A DNA stretch of 64,000 nucleotides from CAVRRZ01 sp963723745 (GCA_963723745.1 CAVRRZ010000001.1:1240001-1304000), one strand, 5' to 3'; positions 7,006-16,200 are shown, counted from the stretch's first letter. Notes: a model not told the origin generated them from the letters alone. A program made the numbers and translations.

Positions 7006-9891
7006 ATGACCGTCCTGCTGCTCGCGCACCTGGTGGCCGCCGCGCTGGCCCCGGGTCTCGTGCGATGGTGGGGGCGGCAGGCCTTCCTGGTGCTGGCGCT
7101 GGTCCCGGCGGCGTCCTTCGCCTGGGTCGTCAGCCGGCTGACGACGATCACCGGCGGCGACGAGGTCCGCGAGACGGTGCCGTGGGTGCCGACGCTGGAC
7201 CTGTCGGTCGCGCTGCGGCTGGACGCGCTCTCCCTCGTCCTCGGTGCACTGGTCACCGGCGTGGGGGCGCTGGTGCTGCTCTACTGCGCCCGCTACTTCC
7301 AGCCGGACGACGGGGACATGGGCCGGTTCGCCGGCCAGCTGACCGCCTTCGCGGCGTCCATGCTGGGACTCGTCCTGGCCGACGACCTGCTGCTGCTCTA
7401 CGTGTTCTGGGAACTGACGACGATCTTCTCCTACCTGCTCATCGGGGGCGCCGGAAGCAGGGTCGCGGCCCGGCGCGCGGCGGGGCAGGCGCTGATCCTC
7501 ACGACGGCCGGTGGGCTGGCGATGCTGGTCGGACTGATCATGATCGGCGAGACCAGCGGCAGCTACCTGCTGTCCGAGGTCGTGGCCGATCCGGGGGAGG
7601 GCCCGTTCCTGGTGGCCGGCACGGTCCTCGTGCTGGTCGGCGCGATCACCAAGTCGGCGATGGTGCCCTTCCACTTCTGGCTGCCCGCCGCGATGGAGGC
7701 GCCCACCCCGGTCAGCGCGTACCTGCACGCCGCTGCGATGGTCAAGGCCGGCATCTACCTCGTCGCGCGCATGGCGCCGGGGTTCGCCGACGTGCCGGGC
7801 TGGCGGCCGATCGTGCTCGGCCTGGGCGTGGCGACGATGCTGGTCGGCGGTTACCGCGCGCTGCGGCAGAACGACCTCAAGCTGCTGCTGGCCTTCGGCA
7901 CGGTCAGCCAGCTGGGCTTCCTCATGGTCCTGGTGGGCGGGGGCAGCCGCGAGCTCGCCGCCGCCGGGCTGGCCATGACCCTGGCCCATGCGCTGTTCAA
8001 GTCCACGCTCTTCCTCAGCGTCGGCGTGATCGACCACGCCACGGGCACCCGTGACCTGCGCCGGCTGTCCGGGTTGGGCCGGCAGGTGCCCGCGCTCGCC
8101 GGAATCGCCGGGCTGGCGGCCGCCTCGATGGCCGGGCTGCCCCCGCTGCTCGGCTTCGTCGGCAAGGAGGCGGCCTTCACCGCGCTCTGGGACGGCGGGC
8201 TCGCCGACCGGACCACGGCCCTCACCGTGCTGGCCGGGCTGCTCGCCGGGTCGGCGCTGACCGCCGCTTACACGTTCCGGTTCGTCTGGGGTGCCTTCGC
8301 GCGCAAGCCGATGGATATCGGTGTCGAGCAGGCCGAGGTCCACCACCCGCCGTCCCTGCTGTTCCTGAGCGCCCCCGCGGTGCTGGCGCTGGCCGGCCTG
8401 GTGGCCGGCCCGGCCAGCGGCCTGCTCGAGCCGCTGGTCGCCGCCTACGCCGACGACCTGCCGCTGCTCGTCGAGGAGGCCGAGCGGCTCGCCCTCTGGC
8501 ACGGGCTGCAGCCGGCGCTCGGCCTCTCCCTCGTCACGCTGGCCGCAGGTGCGGTGCTCTTCGGGCTCCGGTCCCGGATCTACCGCCTGCAGCGCCGCTG
8601 GGCCCTCCACGTCTCGGCCGACGAGGGCTACTGGAACACGATGCAGGCCATCGACCGGTTCGCGGTGCTGGTCACCGGAACCACCCAGCGCGGGTCCCTG
8701 CCGGCGTACCTGGGCACGATCCTGGTCGTCGTCCTGGCGCTGCCGGGATACGTGCTGCTGTTCCGGGCGCCCTGGCCGGGGGAGTGGCGGGCCTGGGACA
8801 CCCCCGTGCAGGCGCTGGTCGGCGCTGTCGTGCTGGTGGCCGCCGTGCTGGCGCTGCGCATCCGCCAACGACTGTCCGCGGTGCTCGTCGTCGGCGTCAC
8901 CGGCTACGGCCTGGCCGTGCTGTTCGCGCTGCAGGGCGCCCCCGACCTCGCGCTCACCCAGTTCCTCGTCGAGACGCTGACCCTCGTCGTGTTCGTCCTG
9001 GTGCTGCGCAAGCTGCCCAAGGACATCACTGAGCGGCACCGCCCGCGCGAGCGCGCCGTGCGCGGCGTCATCGCCGTCGCGGTCGGCCTGCTCATGGCCG
9101 GGGTCGGCGCCGTCGCACTCGACTCCCGGACGGCGACGCCGGTGTCGGTCGACTACCCGCAGGAGGCCTACGACTTCGGCGGCGGCCAGAACATCGTCAA
9201 CGTCACCCTCGTCGACATCCGCGCCTGGGACACCCTCGGCGAGATCTCCCTGCTGGTGGTGGCGGCCACCGGCGTGGCCAGCCTGGTCTTCCTGCGCCGG
9301 CGCACCGGCGTCGTCGCCCGCCTCGACCCGGTGAAGCTGGCCCGCGACGCCCGCCGCGGCCGCCGCGCCCCGCGGCGGCAGTGGCTGGCCGGCACGGTCG
9401 CGCTCGCCCCCGAGCGCCGGTCGGTCGTGCTCGAGGTGATCACCCGGATCCTGTTCCACACCGTCGTCGCGTTCTCGCTGTTCCTGTTGTTCAGCGGGCA
9501 CAACGAGCCCGGCGGCGGGTTCGCCGGCGGCCTGGTGGCCGGTCTGGCGCTGGTGCTGCGGTACCTCGCCGGCGGCCGCTACGAGCTGGGCGAGGCCGCC
9601 CCGGTCGACCCGGGCCTGCTGCTCGGCGCCGGCCTGCTGTTCGCGGGGGGCACCGGCGTGGTCGGCCTCCTGCTGGGCGCCGAGGTGCTGCAGACGGCGA
9701 TCCTCGAGTGGACGCTGCCGGTGCTCGGCGACGTGAAGCTCGTGACGTCGCTGTTCTTCGACATGGGCGTCTATCTGATCGTCGTCGGGCTGGTGCTCGA
9801 CGTGCTGCGCAGCCTGGGCGCCGAACTGGACCGGCAGCTCGACGAGGAGGACCCCATCGACGCGTCCGCGGGCGAGGTGATCGTCCGATGA
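7006..9891 (+). CDS. mrpA: Mrp Na+/H+ antiporter subunit A (fused A/B)
   Basis: A 961-residue multi-spanning membrane protein. Residues 1-500 are a complex I NuoL/ND5-like proton-channel module with the conserved KSAMVPFHFWLPAAMEAPTPVSAYLHAA motif region and HALFKSTLFLSVG. The C-terminal 300 residues include the MrpB-like domain (GHNEPGGGFAGGLVAGLALVLRYLAGG), so B is fused to A and there is no separate mrpB. An ATG with a CCGGAGA ribosome site starts the gene. It is first of six genes (A-C-D-E-F-G) that all overlap by 4 bp. The complex exchanges cytoplasmic Na+ for H+ and supports alkaline and salt tolerance. A possible -10 (TAACCT) lies near 6934. Confidence 0.95.
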   Translation: MTVLLLAHLVAAALAPGLVRWWGRQAFLVLALVPAASFAWVVSRLTTITGGDEVRETVPWVPTLDLSVALRLDALSLVLGALVTGVGALVLLYCARYFQPDDGDMGRFAGQLTAFAASMLGLVLADDLLLLYVFWELTTIFSYLLIGGAGSRVAARRAAGQALILTTAGGLAMLVGLIMIGETSGSYLLSEVVADPGEGPFLVAGTVLVLVGAITKSAMVPFHFWLPAAMEAPTPVSAYLHAAAMVKAGIYLVARMAPGFADVPGWRPIVLGLGVATMLVGGYRALRQNDLKLLLAFGTVSQLGFLMVLVGGGSRELAAAGLAMTLAHALFKSTLFLSVGVIDHATGTRDLRRLSGLGRQVPALAGIAGLAAASMAGLPPLLGFVGKEAAFTALWDGGLADRTTALTVLAGLLAGSALTAAYTFRFVWGAFARKPMDIGVEQAEVHHPPSLLFLSAPAVLALAGLVAGPASGLLEPLVAAYADDLPLLVEEAERLALWHGLQPALGLSLVTLAAGAVLFGLRSRIYRLQRRWALHVSADEGYWNTMQAIDRFAVLVTGTTQRGSLPAYLGTILVVVLALPGYVLLFRAPWPGEWRAWDTPVQALVGAVVLVAAVLALRIRQRLSAVLVVGVTGYGLAVLFALQGAPDLALTQFLVETLTLVVFVLVLRKLPKDITERHRPRERAVRGVIAVAVGLLMAGVGAVALDSRTATPVSVDYPQEAYDFGGGQNIVNVTLVDIRAWDTLGEISLLVVAATGVASLVFLRRRTGVVARLDPVKLARDARRGRRAPRRQWLAGTVALAPERRSVVLEVITRILFHTVVAFSLFLLFSGHNEPGGGFAGGLVAGLALVLRYLAGGRYELGEAAPVDPGLLLGAGLLFAGGTGVVGLLLGAEVLQTAILEWTLPVLGDVKLVTSLFFDMGVYLIVVGLVLDVLRSLGAELDRQLDEEDPIDASAGEVIVR

Positions 9892-10427
9892 CCCCCACCG
9901 TCGTCCTGCCGATCATCATCGGCGGCCTGTACGCCGCCGGGGTCTACCTGCTGCTCGACCGCAGCCTGACCCGGGTGCTCCTGGGCTTTCTGCTTCTCGG
10001 CAACGCGACCAACCTGCTGCTGCTGTCCTCGGGCGGGCCCTCCGGACTGGCCCCGATCCTGGGCTACGCCGAGCCGGAGGAGATGAGCGATCCACTGCCG
10101 CAGGCCCTGATCCTGACCGCCATCGTGATCACGTTCGGCATCGCGGCGTTCCTGCTGGCCATCATCTACCGGTCGTGGCGGCTGGTCCGCCAGGAGGTCG
10201 TCGGCATCGACGAGGAGGACCGCCGCGTCGCCTCCCGCGAGGGCATGGACGCCGACGACCTCGACCCCGACGACCTCGCCCCGGAGGACCGCCCCGCCGC
10301 ACACGCCGACAGCCTGCCCGCCGAGATCGAGGGCGACCGCCGTGCCGAGGCGGCCCTCGCCCGGCGCTACGCCGACTTCCCGTCGGACGACGTCGACCTG
10401 CCGCCGACCACGGGCGGGAACCGATGA
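9888..10427 (+). CDS. mrpC: Mrp Na+/H+ antiporter subunit C
   Basis: A 179-residue NuoK-like subunit. Three membrane spans are visible (residues 3-22, 25-47 and 70-98) with LLLGNATNLLLLSSGG and the typical DPLPQALILTAIVITFGI block. The C-terminal 70 residues are a hydrophilic acidic extension longer than in most MrpC proteins. The start overlaps the mrpA stop (ATGA). It works in the inner-membrane Mrp complex next to subunits A and D. Confidence 0.94.
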   Translation: MTPTVVLPIIIGGLYAAGVYLLLDRSLTRVLLGFLLLGNATNLLLLSSGGPSGLAPILGYAEPEEMSDPLPQALILTAIVITFGIAAFLLAIIYRSWRLVRQEVVGIDEEDRRVASREGMDADDLDPDDLAPEDRPAAHADSLPAEIEGDRRAEAALARRYADFPSDDVDLPPTTGGNR

Positions 10428-12169
10428 TCAGCGTCCTGACGCCGCTGCCTGTGCTGCTGCCGCTGCTCGGGGCGGCCGGCACGCTGCTGGTCGGCGGCCG
10501 GCACCCCGCCGTCCAGCGCACGCTGAGCATCGCCGTCCTCAGCGCCGTGCTCGCCGTGTCGGTCACCCTGCTGCTGCTGGCCGACGCCGAGGGCGCCTCG
10601 GCGATCTCGGTCGGGGGCTGGCCGGTGCCGCTGGGCATCGTGCTGGTCGTCGACCGGCTGTCGGCGCTGATGCTGGTCGTCGCCGCGACCGTCGGGCTGG
10701 GGGTGCTCGTCTTCGCCGTCGGCCAGGGTGCCGCCGACGGCGACGAGGAGACGCCGCTGTCGATCTTCCACCCGACCTTCCTCGTGCTCATGGCGGGCGT
10801 GGCCAACGCGTTCCTCGCCGGCGACCTGTTCAACCTCTACGTCGGCTTCGAGATCCTGCTGACCGCCAGCTACGTGCTGCTGACCCTGGGCGGGTCGGCG
10901 CCCCGCATCCGGGCCGGCGTCACCTACATCGTGGTCAGCCTGCTCAGCTCGCTGATCTTCCTGGCCGCCATCGGGCTGGTCTACGCCTCGACCGGCACCG
11001 TGAACATGGCTCAGCTGGCCGAGCGGCTGGCCGACCTGCCCGCGGGCACGCAGCTGCTGCTGCAGTCGATGCTGCTCATCGCCTTCTCCATCAAGGCCGC
11101 GGTGTTCCCGCTGTCGGCCTGGCTGCCCGACAGCTACCCCACGGCTCCGGCGCCGGTCACCGCCGTGTTCGCCGGGCTGCTCACCAAGGTGGGCGTCTAC
11201 GCGATCATCCGGACGCAGACCCTGCTGTTCCCCGGCGGCGCGCTCGACCAGGTGCTCATGTGGGCGGCGCTGGCCACGATGCTGATCGGAATCCTGGGCG
11301 CGGTCGCGCAGACCGACATCCGCCGGATTCTGTCGTTCACCCTGGTCAGCCACATCGGCTACATGGTGTTCGGCATCGCCCTGGGGACGACGGCGGGTCT
11401 GGCCGGCGCGGTCTTCTACGTCGTCCACCACATCGCCATCCAGACGACGCTGTTCCTCGTCGCCGGGCTCATCGAGCGCCAGGGCGGCTCCACGTCCATG
11501 GACCGGCTCGGCGGCCTCGCCAGGGTCTCGCCACTCCTGGCCGTGCTCTTCTTCGTACCCGCGATGAACCTGGCCGGCATCCCCCCGTTCTCCGGCTTCA
11601 TCGGCAAGCTCGGCCTGCTGCAGGCGGGCGTGGAGGTGGGCACCTGGCTGCCCGTGGCCCTCGTCGCCGGGGGCGCCGTCACCAGCCTGCTCACCCTGGT
11701 CGCCGTCTCCCGCGTGTGGAGCCGGGCGTTCTGGCGGCCACCGGCGCAGTCCCCGACGGACGACAGCAACGAGGCAGCGGCCTCCGACGCCGGCCCCGAG
11801 ACGACTCCCGAGCCCGTGGCGGACGGCGAGCGCCCGGCGGACGGCGCGCCCCCGCCAGGCGGGTCGTCGTCCGGCGGACGCCGGTCGCGGCTGGCCGCGC
11901 GACGGGCCGCCTGGGAGCGGCACGCCGCGGTAGCCACGGCCACCACCCCGGCCACCGACGGCCTCGGTGAGGAGGTGTCCCGCGACCGCCCCGACCAGCC
12001 GCTGCCGCTGGTGATGGTTGCGTCGACGGCGGCGATGGTGGCGGTCACCGTGGCGCTGACCGGCCTGGCCGGACCGCTCTACGAGGTCACCGATCGAGCG
12101 GCGACCGACCTGTGGGACCGCACGCCCTACCTGGAGGCCGTGCTCGGGGACGGGGAGGTCGCGCCGTGA
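10424..12169 (+). CDS. mrpD: Mrp Na+/H+ antiporter subunit D
   Basis: A 581-residue NuoN/NuoM-like antiporter module. It has the channel motif SIKAAVFPLSAWLPDSYPTAP, VFAGLLTKVGVYAIIR and HIGYMVFGIALG. Unusually, about 85 hydrophilic residues rich in Asp, Glu, Pro, Gly and Arg (roughly 440-525) separate the last membrane span from the body of the protein. The reading frame stays open with normal codon use, so it looks like a genuine insertion. The gene overlaps mrpC and mrpE by 4 bp each. Confidence 0.94.
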   Translation: MISVLTPLPVLLPLLGAAGTLLVGGRHPAVQRTLSIAVLSAVLAVSVTLLLLADAEGASAISVGGWPVPLGIVLVVDRLSALMLVVAATVGLGVLVFAVGQGAADGDEETPLSIFHPTFLVLMAGVANAFLAGDLFNLYVGFEILLTASYVLLTLGGSAPRIRAGVTYIVVSLLSSLIFLAAIGLVYASTGTVNMAQLAERLADLPAGTQLLLQSMLLIAFSIKAAVFPLSAWLPDSYPTAPAPVTAVFAGLLTKVGVYAIIRTQTLLFPGGALDQVLMWAALATMLIGILGAVAQTDIRRILSFTLVSHIGYMVFGIALGTTAGLAGAVFYVVHHIAIQTTLFLVAGLIERQGGSTSMDRLGGLARVSPLLAVLFFVPAMNLAGIPPFSGFIGKLGLLQAGVEVGTWLPVALVAGGAVTSLLTLVAVSRVWSRAFWRPPAQSPTDDSNEAAASDAGPETTPEPVADGERPADGAPPPGGSSSGGRRSRLAARRAAWERHAAVATATTPATDGLGEEVSRDRPDQPLPLVMVASTAAMVAVTVALTGLAGPLYEVTDRAATDLWDRTPYLEAVLGDGEVAP

Positions 12170-12768
12170 CCGACCCCGTGACCGGCTCCGTGGTCACCGC
12201 TCCCGGCGGGCTGCTGCACCGGATCCGGCACCAGGCCGCCCTGCTGATCTGGCTGGTGCTGGTCTGGAACCTGCTCTGGGGCACCTGGTCGTGGGCGAAC
12301 CTCCTCTCCGGCATCGCGGTCGCCTTCGTGGTCACCACCCTGCTGCCGCTGCCGCCCGTCGTCGGCGGCGTTCGGGTCCGGCCCGTCGGGCTGTTGCGGT
12401 TCATCGGCTTCTTCGTGGTCGACCTGATCCGCTCGGCGGCGCAGGTCGCCTGGCTGACCTGTCGCCCGGGCGGCATCTCCCGCAGCGCGATCCTGCGGGT
12501 CCAGCTCCGCACCGACTCCGATCTCCTCCTGACGATGATCGCCGAGTCGGTGACCCTCGTGCCGGGATCGATCGTCATCGACCTCGACCGCGAGGAGCGG
12601 GCGCTGATCCTGCACGTGCTGCACGTCAAGGACGAATCCGACGTCGAGCGGCGCCGCGCCTCGGTGCTCGCCGAGGAGGAGCGCGTCGTGCGGGCGTTCG
12701 GCTCGGACCGCGACATCGCTGCGCTCGACGGGCCGGCGGCCCAGGTGGACGGAGGGTCGGTGCCGTGA
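12166..12768 (+). CDS. mrpE: Mrp Na+/H+ antiporter subunit E
   Basis: A 200-residue membrane protein with two or three N-terminal spans (about residues 25-70 and 80-105) followed by the MrpE cytoplasmic domain (ILRVQLRTDSDLLLTMIAESVTLVPG, then HVLHVKD). It starts GTG overlapping the mrpD stop. It is a small accessory subunit needed for assembly of the Mrp complex. The C-terminal 45 residues are a charged extension. Confidence 0.93.
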   Translation: MTDPVTGSVVTAPGGLLHRIRHQAALLIWLVLVWNLLWGTWSWANLLSGIAVAFVVTTLLPLPPVVGGVRVRPVGLLRFIGFFVVDLIRSAAQVAWLTCRPGGISRSAILRVQLRTDSDLLLTMIAESVTLVPGSIVIDLDREERALILHVLHVKDESDVERRRASVLAEEERVVRAFGSDRDIAALDGPAAQVDGGSVP

Positions 12769-13097
12769 CCCTCGTCTACTGGCTGGCCTACGGCCTGCTC
12801 GGCAGCGGTGCGCTGCTGGCGCTGATCCGGCTGGCTCGCGGGCCCTCGCTGCTCGACCGCGTGGTCGCCACCGACACGCTGCTGGTCATCATCTCCGCCG
12901 GCCTGGCGGTGTACGCCGCGCTGGCCCGCGATCCCACGCTGGTGCCGGTGCTGGTGGTCGTCTCCCTGCTGGCGTTCGTCGGCTCGGTGTCGGTGGCCCG
13001 CTACATCGGCGGGATGCTGATCCACTCGTCCCGGGACGATCAGGACGTCGGGCTGACCGCAGCGGCGGAGGCCCGGGGCGGGGAGGGGGAGCGATGA
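12765..13097 (+). CDS. mrpF: Mrp Na+/H+ antiporter subunit F
   Basis: A 110-residue protein with three membrane spans and the MrpF pattern RLARGPSLLDRVVATDTL followed by a final span ending SVARYIGG. GTG start overlaps the mrpE stop. It is part of the Mrp complex. Confidence 0.93.
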   Translation: MTLVYWLAYGLLGSGALLALIRLARGPSLLDRVVATDTLLVIISAGLAVYAALARDPTLVPVLVVVSLLAFVGSVSVARYIGGMLIHSSRDDQDVGLTAAAEARGGEGER

Positions 13098-13534
13098 GCG
13101 GCGCCACTGCGGCCGACGCGGTCGCCGTCGTCCTGCTGCTGGTAGGGGCGTTTCTGTGCCTGACGGCGGGGCTGGGCCTGGTGCGGTTCCCCGACGTGCT
13201 GACCCGGATGCACGCCGGCACCAAGCCGCAGGTGCTCGGCGTGCTGCTGATCATGGTGGCCGGCGCCATCCGGCTGCAGGGCTGGTCGGCCACCTGGATG
13301 CTGCTGCTGGTCGCCGCGTTCCAGCTGCTGACCGCGCCGGTCAGCGCGCACATGATCAGCCGGGTGGCCTACCGCCGGCGGCACGTGCGGCGTGACCTGC
13401 TGCTCGTCGACGACCTGCACACCGGCGGGAAGGCGGCGCCGGTCCACCGGGGCGACGAGCCGGCCGACGCACCGCCGGAGAACCCGCCCGGGCCTGCCTG
13501 GACGGGGGACGCCTCCGGCGATCAGTCGGGCTGA
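13094..13534 (+). CDS. mrpG: Mrp Na+/H+ antiporter subunit G
   Basis: A 146-residue protein with three membrane spans and the MrpG motif GLVRFPDVLTRMHAGTKPQVLG. The C-terminal 45 residues are hydrophilic. It is the last gene of the operon. Its 3' end overlaps by 13 bp the convergent VOC gene, so there is no room for a separate terminator between them. Confidence 0.93.
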   Translation: MSGATAADAVAVVLLLVGAFLCLTAGLGLVRFPDVLTRMHAGTKPQVLGVLLIMVAGAIRLQGWSATWMLLLVAAFQLLTAPVSAHMISRVAYRRRHVRRDLLLVDDLHTGGKAAPVHRGDEPADAPPENPPGPAWTGDASGDQSG

Positions 13535-14274
13535 CCGAGCCAGAACGGTAGGCCCTGGTCGTCGCGGCACAGCGCGGACCGGCCGAACGACTGCCGCTCG
13601 ATCTCGCCGGCCCGGCCACCCGCCGTGCGGACGGCGGCGACGGCGACCTCGATGTCGTCGACGGCGTACATCGGCACGGCGCCGAGGTCGTCGCCCTGGC
13701 CGCCGTGGATGCCCACCATCGGTGTCGTCGTCGGCTCCTCGAAGCTGTCGGGCACCCGCCCGGGCGCGGTCGACCACTCGAGCACCGCCTCGTAGAAGTC
13801 GCGGGCGCGGGCGCCGTCGGGCACGCGGAGCGTGAGGTAGACGGTGTCCCCGGGCCGCGGCCGGGACGTGCGCTCACCGCCGTCGTGCGAGCCGTCGTGC
13901 AGCGGCGACTGCAGCATCCAGCGGTGCCCGAACGGGTCGACGACGACGCCGGTGCGCCCGTGCGGCGAGTCCGCGGGAAACCGCTCGACCGAGGCGCCGG
14001 CCCGGTCGGCCCGCTGCACGGCGACGTCGACGTCGACGACCTCGAGGTGCAGCGAGACCGCGAGCGCCCCCCCGGCACCGGTCAGCCCCAGCTCGGGGAA
14101 CTCGTCGGCCAGGTACACGCAGGCGCCGGCGAGATCGAGCTCGGCGTGCCCGATGCGGTCGTCGTCCATGACCACCGCGTCGCCGACCAGCCGGGCCCCG
14201 AACGCCTCGGCGTACCAGGCGATGGCGGCCCGGGCGTCGCGAACGGTCAGGTACGGCGTCAGCTGTGCGGTCAC
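13522..14274 (-). CDS. VOC (glyoxalase/bleomycin-resistance) superfamily protein, two domains
   Basis: A 250-residue protein made of two tandem VOC domains: residues 1-120 (MTAQLTPYLTVRDARAAIAWY ... VVDPFGHRWML) and 140-250 (VYLTLRVPDGARARDFYEAVL ... FWLGQPD). The first half resembles PhnB-like proteins. VOC proteins bind metal and act as dioxygenases, isomerases or antibiotic-binding proteins; the substrate here cannot be read from sequence. It is a single gene convergent with the Mrp operon and downstream of leuA on the same strand. Confidence 0.85.
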   Translation of the reverse strand: MTAQLTPYLTVRDARAAIAWYAEAFGARLVGDAVVMDDDRIGHAELDLAGACVYLADEFPELGLTGAGGALAVSLHLEVVDVDVAVQRADRAGASVERFPADSPHGRTGVVVDPFGHRWMLQSPLHDGSHDGGERTSRPRPGDTVYLTLRVPDGARARDFYEAVLEWSTAPGRVPDSFEEPTTTPMVGIHGGQGDDLGAVPMYAVDDIEVAVAAVRTAGGRAGEIERQSFGRSALCRDDQGLPFWLGQPD

Positions 14275-14302
14275 GGGAGCGATCCTGCCGTGCCCGGGGC
14301 GT

Positions 14303-16042
14303 CTAGCGCAGCGCTCGGTTCACCGCCGAGACGACCGCGCGCAGCGACGCGGTGACGATGTTCGGGTCGATGCCCACGCCCCAGAGAACCCGGTCGCCCA
14401 CCGCGCACTCGACGTAGGCCGCGGCCCGCGCGTCGCCACCGGCGGACATCGCGTGCTCGGCGTAGTCCAGCACCCGGACGTCGACGTCGAGGATCTTCAG
14501 CGCGTCGACAAAGGCGGCGATCGGCCCGTTGCCCCGGCCCTCGACCGTCACGGGAACGCCGCCGTCGGTGAGCTCGACGACCATCTCGTCGAGCTGCTCG
14601 CCGTGCGCGGTGTGCCGATGACCGGTCAGGCCCAGACGCCCCCACGGGGCGGCGGCATCGGGCAGGTACTCGTGGCTGAACGCCGACCACATCTGGGCGG
14701 CGGTGACCTCGCCACCCTCGTTGTCGGTGTGCCGTTGGACGACCGCGCTGAACTCGATCTGCAGCCGCCGCGGCAGGTCCAGGTGGTTCTCGGTCTTCAT
14801 GATGTAGGCGACGCCGCCCTTGCCGGACTGGCTGTTCACCCGGATGACCGCCTCGTAGCTGCGGCCGACGTCCTTGGGGTCGATCGGCAGGTAGGGGACC
14901 GCCCACGGCATCTCGTCGACCGGCCTGCCGGCGGCCGCGGCGTCGGCCTCCAGCGCCTTGAACCCCTTGTTGATCGCGTCCTGGTGGGAGCCGGAGAAGG
15001 CGGTGTAGACCAGGTCGCCGCCGTAGGGGTGCCGCTCGTGCACGCCCAGCTGGTTGCAGTACTCGACGGTGCGGCGGATCTCGTCGATGTCGGAGAAGTC
15101 GACCTGCGGGTCGATGCCCTGGCTGAACAGGTTCAGGCCCAGGGTGACCAGGTCGACGTTGCCGGTGCGCTCGCCGTTGCCGAACAGGCAGCCCTCGATG
15201 CGGTCGGCGCCGGCCCGGTGACCCAGCTCGGCGGCGGCGACGGCGGTGCCGCGGTCGTTGTGCGGGTGCAGGCTCAGGACGACGGCGTCGCGGCGGGCCA
15301 GGTTGCGGCTCATCCACTCGATCTGGTCGGCGTACACGGTAGGTTCGGCCATCTCGACCGTGGCCGGCAGGTTGAGGATCGTCGGCCGGTCGACGGTGGG
15401 CTCCCACACGTCCGTGACGGCGTTGCAGACCTCGACGGCGTACTCGAGCTCGGTGCCGGTGAACGACTCCGGGGAGTACTCGAAGCGGATGTCGGTGTGG
15501 GTCATCTGCTCGGCCAGCTTGCGCACGACCTGCGCTCCGTGGACGGCGATGTCGGTGATGCCGGCCCGGTCCAGGCCGAAGACGACCCGGCGCTGCAGCG
15601 TGCTCGTCGAGTTGTAGAGGTGGACGATCGCCTGGCGGGCGCCGCGCAGCGACTCGAAGGTGCGCTCGATCAGCTCGTCGCGGGCCTGGGTCAGCACCTG
15701 GATGGTGACGTCGTCCGGTACGAGGTCCTCCTCGACCAGTTGCCGGACGAAGTCGTAGTCGGTCTGGCTGGCCGCCGGGAAACCGACCTCGATCTCCTTG
15801 TAGCCCATGCGCACCAGGAGCTCGAACATCCGCCGCTTGCGGTCCGGGGTCATCGGGTCGATCAGGGCCTGGTTGCCGTCCCGCAGGTCGACGGCGCACC
15901 AGCGGGGGGCGGTCGCGGTGACCTTCTCCGGCCAGGTGCGGTCCGGCAGGGCGATCGGCGCGAACGGTGCGTACCGGTGGATCGGCATGCCGCTGGGCTG
16001 CTGGGGGTGGCGCTCATGGGGGTGCTGCGGGGACGTGCTCAC
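14303..16042 (-). CDS. leuA: 2-Isopropylmalate synthase
   Basis: A 579-residue enzyme that condenses acetyl-CoA with 2-ketoisovalerate, the first committed step of leucine synthesis. The HMGL-like TIM barrel shows WCAVDLRDGNQALIDPM, LHPHNDRGTAVAAAELG and GCLFGNGERTGNVDL. The C-terminal LeuA allosteric domain ends ASLRAVVSAVNRAL. It closely resembles the M. tuberculosis type. The chosen GTG (VSTSPQHPHE) is preceded by AGAGGAGCGAG; longer readings lack this site. Upstream lies a short leader reading frame with three consecutive Leu codons and a strong hairpin, so leucine-responsive attenuation is likely. Confidence 0.96.
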   Translation of the reverse strand: MSTSPQHPHERHPQQPSGMPIHRYAPFAPIALPDRTWPEKVTATAPRWCAVDLRDGNQALIDPMTPDRKRRMFELLVRMGYKEIEVGFPAASQTDYDFVRQLVEEDLVPDDVTIQVLTQARDELIERTFESLRGARQAIVHLYNSTSTLQRRVVFGLDRAGITDIAVHGAQVVRKLAEQMTHTDIRFEYSPESFTGTELEYAVEVCNAVTDVWEPTVDRPTILNLPATVEMAEPTVYADQIEWMSRNLARRDAVVLSLHPHNDRGTAVAAAELGHRAGADRIEGCLFGNGERTGNVDLVTLGLNLFSQGIDPQVDFSDIDEIRRTVEYCNQLGVHERHPYGGDLVYTAFSGSHQDAINKGFKALEADAAAAGRPVDEMPWAVPYLPIDPKDVGRSYEAVIRVNSQSGKGGVAYIMKTENHLDLPRRLQIEFSAVVQRHTDNEGGEVTAAQMWSAFSHEYLPDAAAPWGRLGLTGHRHTAHGEQLDEMVVELTDGGVPVTVEGRGNGPIAAFVDALKILDVDVRVLDYAEHAMSAGGDARAAAYVECAVGDRVLWGVGIDPNIVTASLRAVVSAVNRALR

Positions 16043-16122
16043 GGGGATCTCGCTCCTCTGGCGCGGGCAGGACTGCTGCTCCGTCGTGGGTGCGGTCAGC
16101 GGGCGCCAGGAACGCGCGATCA

Positions 16123-16162
16123 CCGCGGCGAGGGGCCGACCTAGTAGAGGGCCTCGCCGCGG
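16123..16162 (-). promoter_or_regulatory. leuA leader hairpin (probable attenuator element)
   Basis: CCGCGGCGAGG on one arm (16152-16162) pairs perfectly with 16123-16133 across an 18-base loop. The 5' arm lies in the last codons of the leader peptide and the loop contains its stop codon. A ribosome stalled at the Leu codons and one that reaches the stop would therefore leave different structures. No U-tract is seen, so whether it acts on transcription or translation is open. Confidence 0.6.
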
Positions 16163-16188
16163 CGGGTAAGCAGGAGGCTGCCGCGCAC
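16141..16188 (-). CDS. leuA leader peptide (15 residues)
   Basis: GTG-started mini-gene encoding VRGSLLLTRRGEALY and ending TAG, 98 bp upstream of leuA. It carries three consecutive leucine codons and a fourth near the end. It has no ribosome site, but a TACCGT -10 element ends six bases before the GTG, so the mRNA probably begins at the GTG itself. Leader peptides of this kind upstream of leuA have been predicted in actinobacteria. The call rests on codon content, position and the overlapping hairpin. Confidence 0.65.
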   Translation of the reverse strand: MRGSLLLTRRGEALY

Positions 16189-16194
16189 GCGCCC

Positions 16195-16200
16195 ACGGTA
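16195..16200 (-). promoter_or_regulatory. -10 element of the leuA leader promoter
   Basis: TACCGT on the minus strand matches the actinobacterial TANNNT -10 pattern. Six bases separate it from the leader GTG, placing the start of transcription at about 16188. No clear -35 box is visible. Confidence 0.45.

Noticed and set aside
6295..9501. A 1068-residue antisense frame across the Mrp genes
   Set aside because: It is a high-GC shadow frame rich in Arg, Gln, Gly, His and Asp with no recognisable domain; mrpA on the plus strand is certain.
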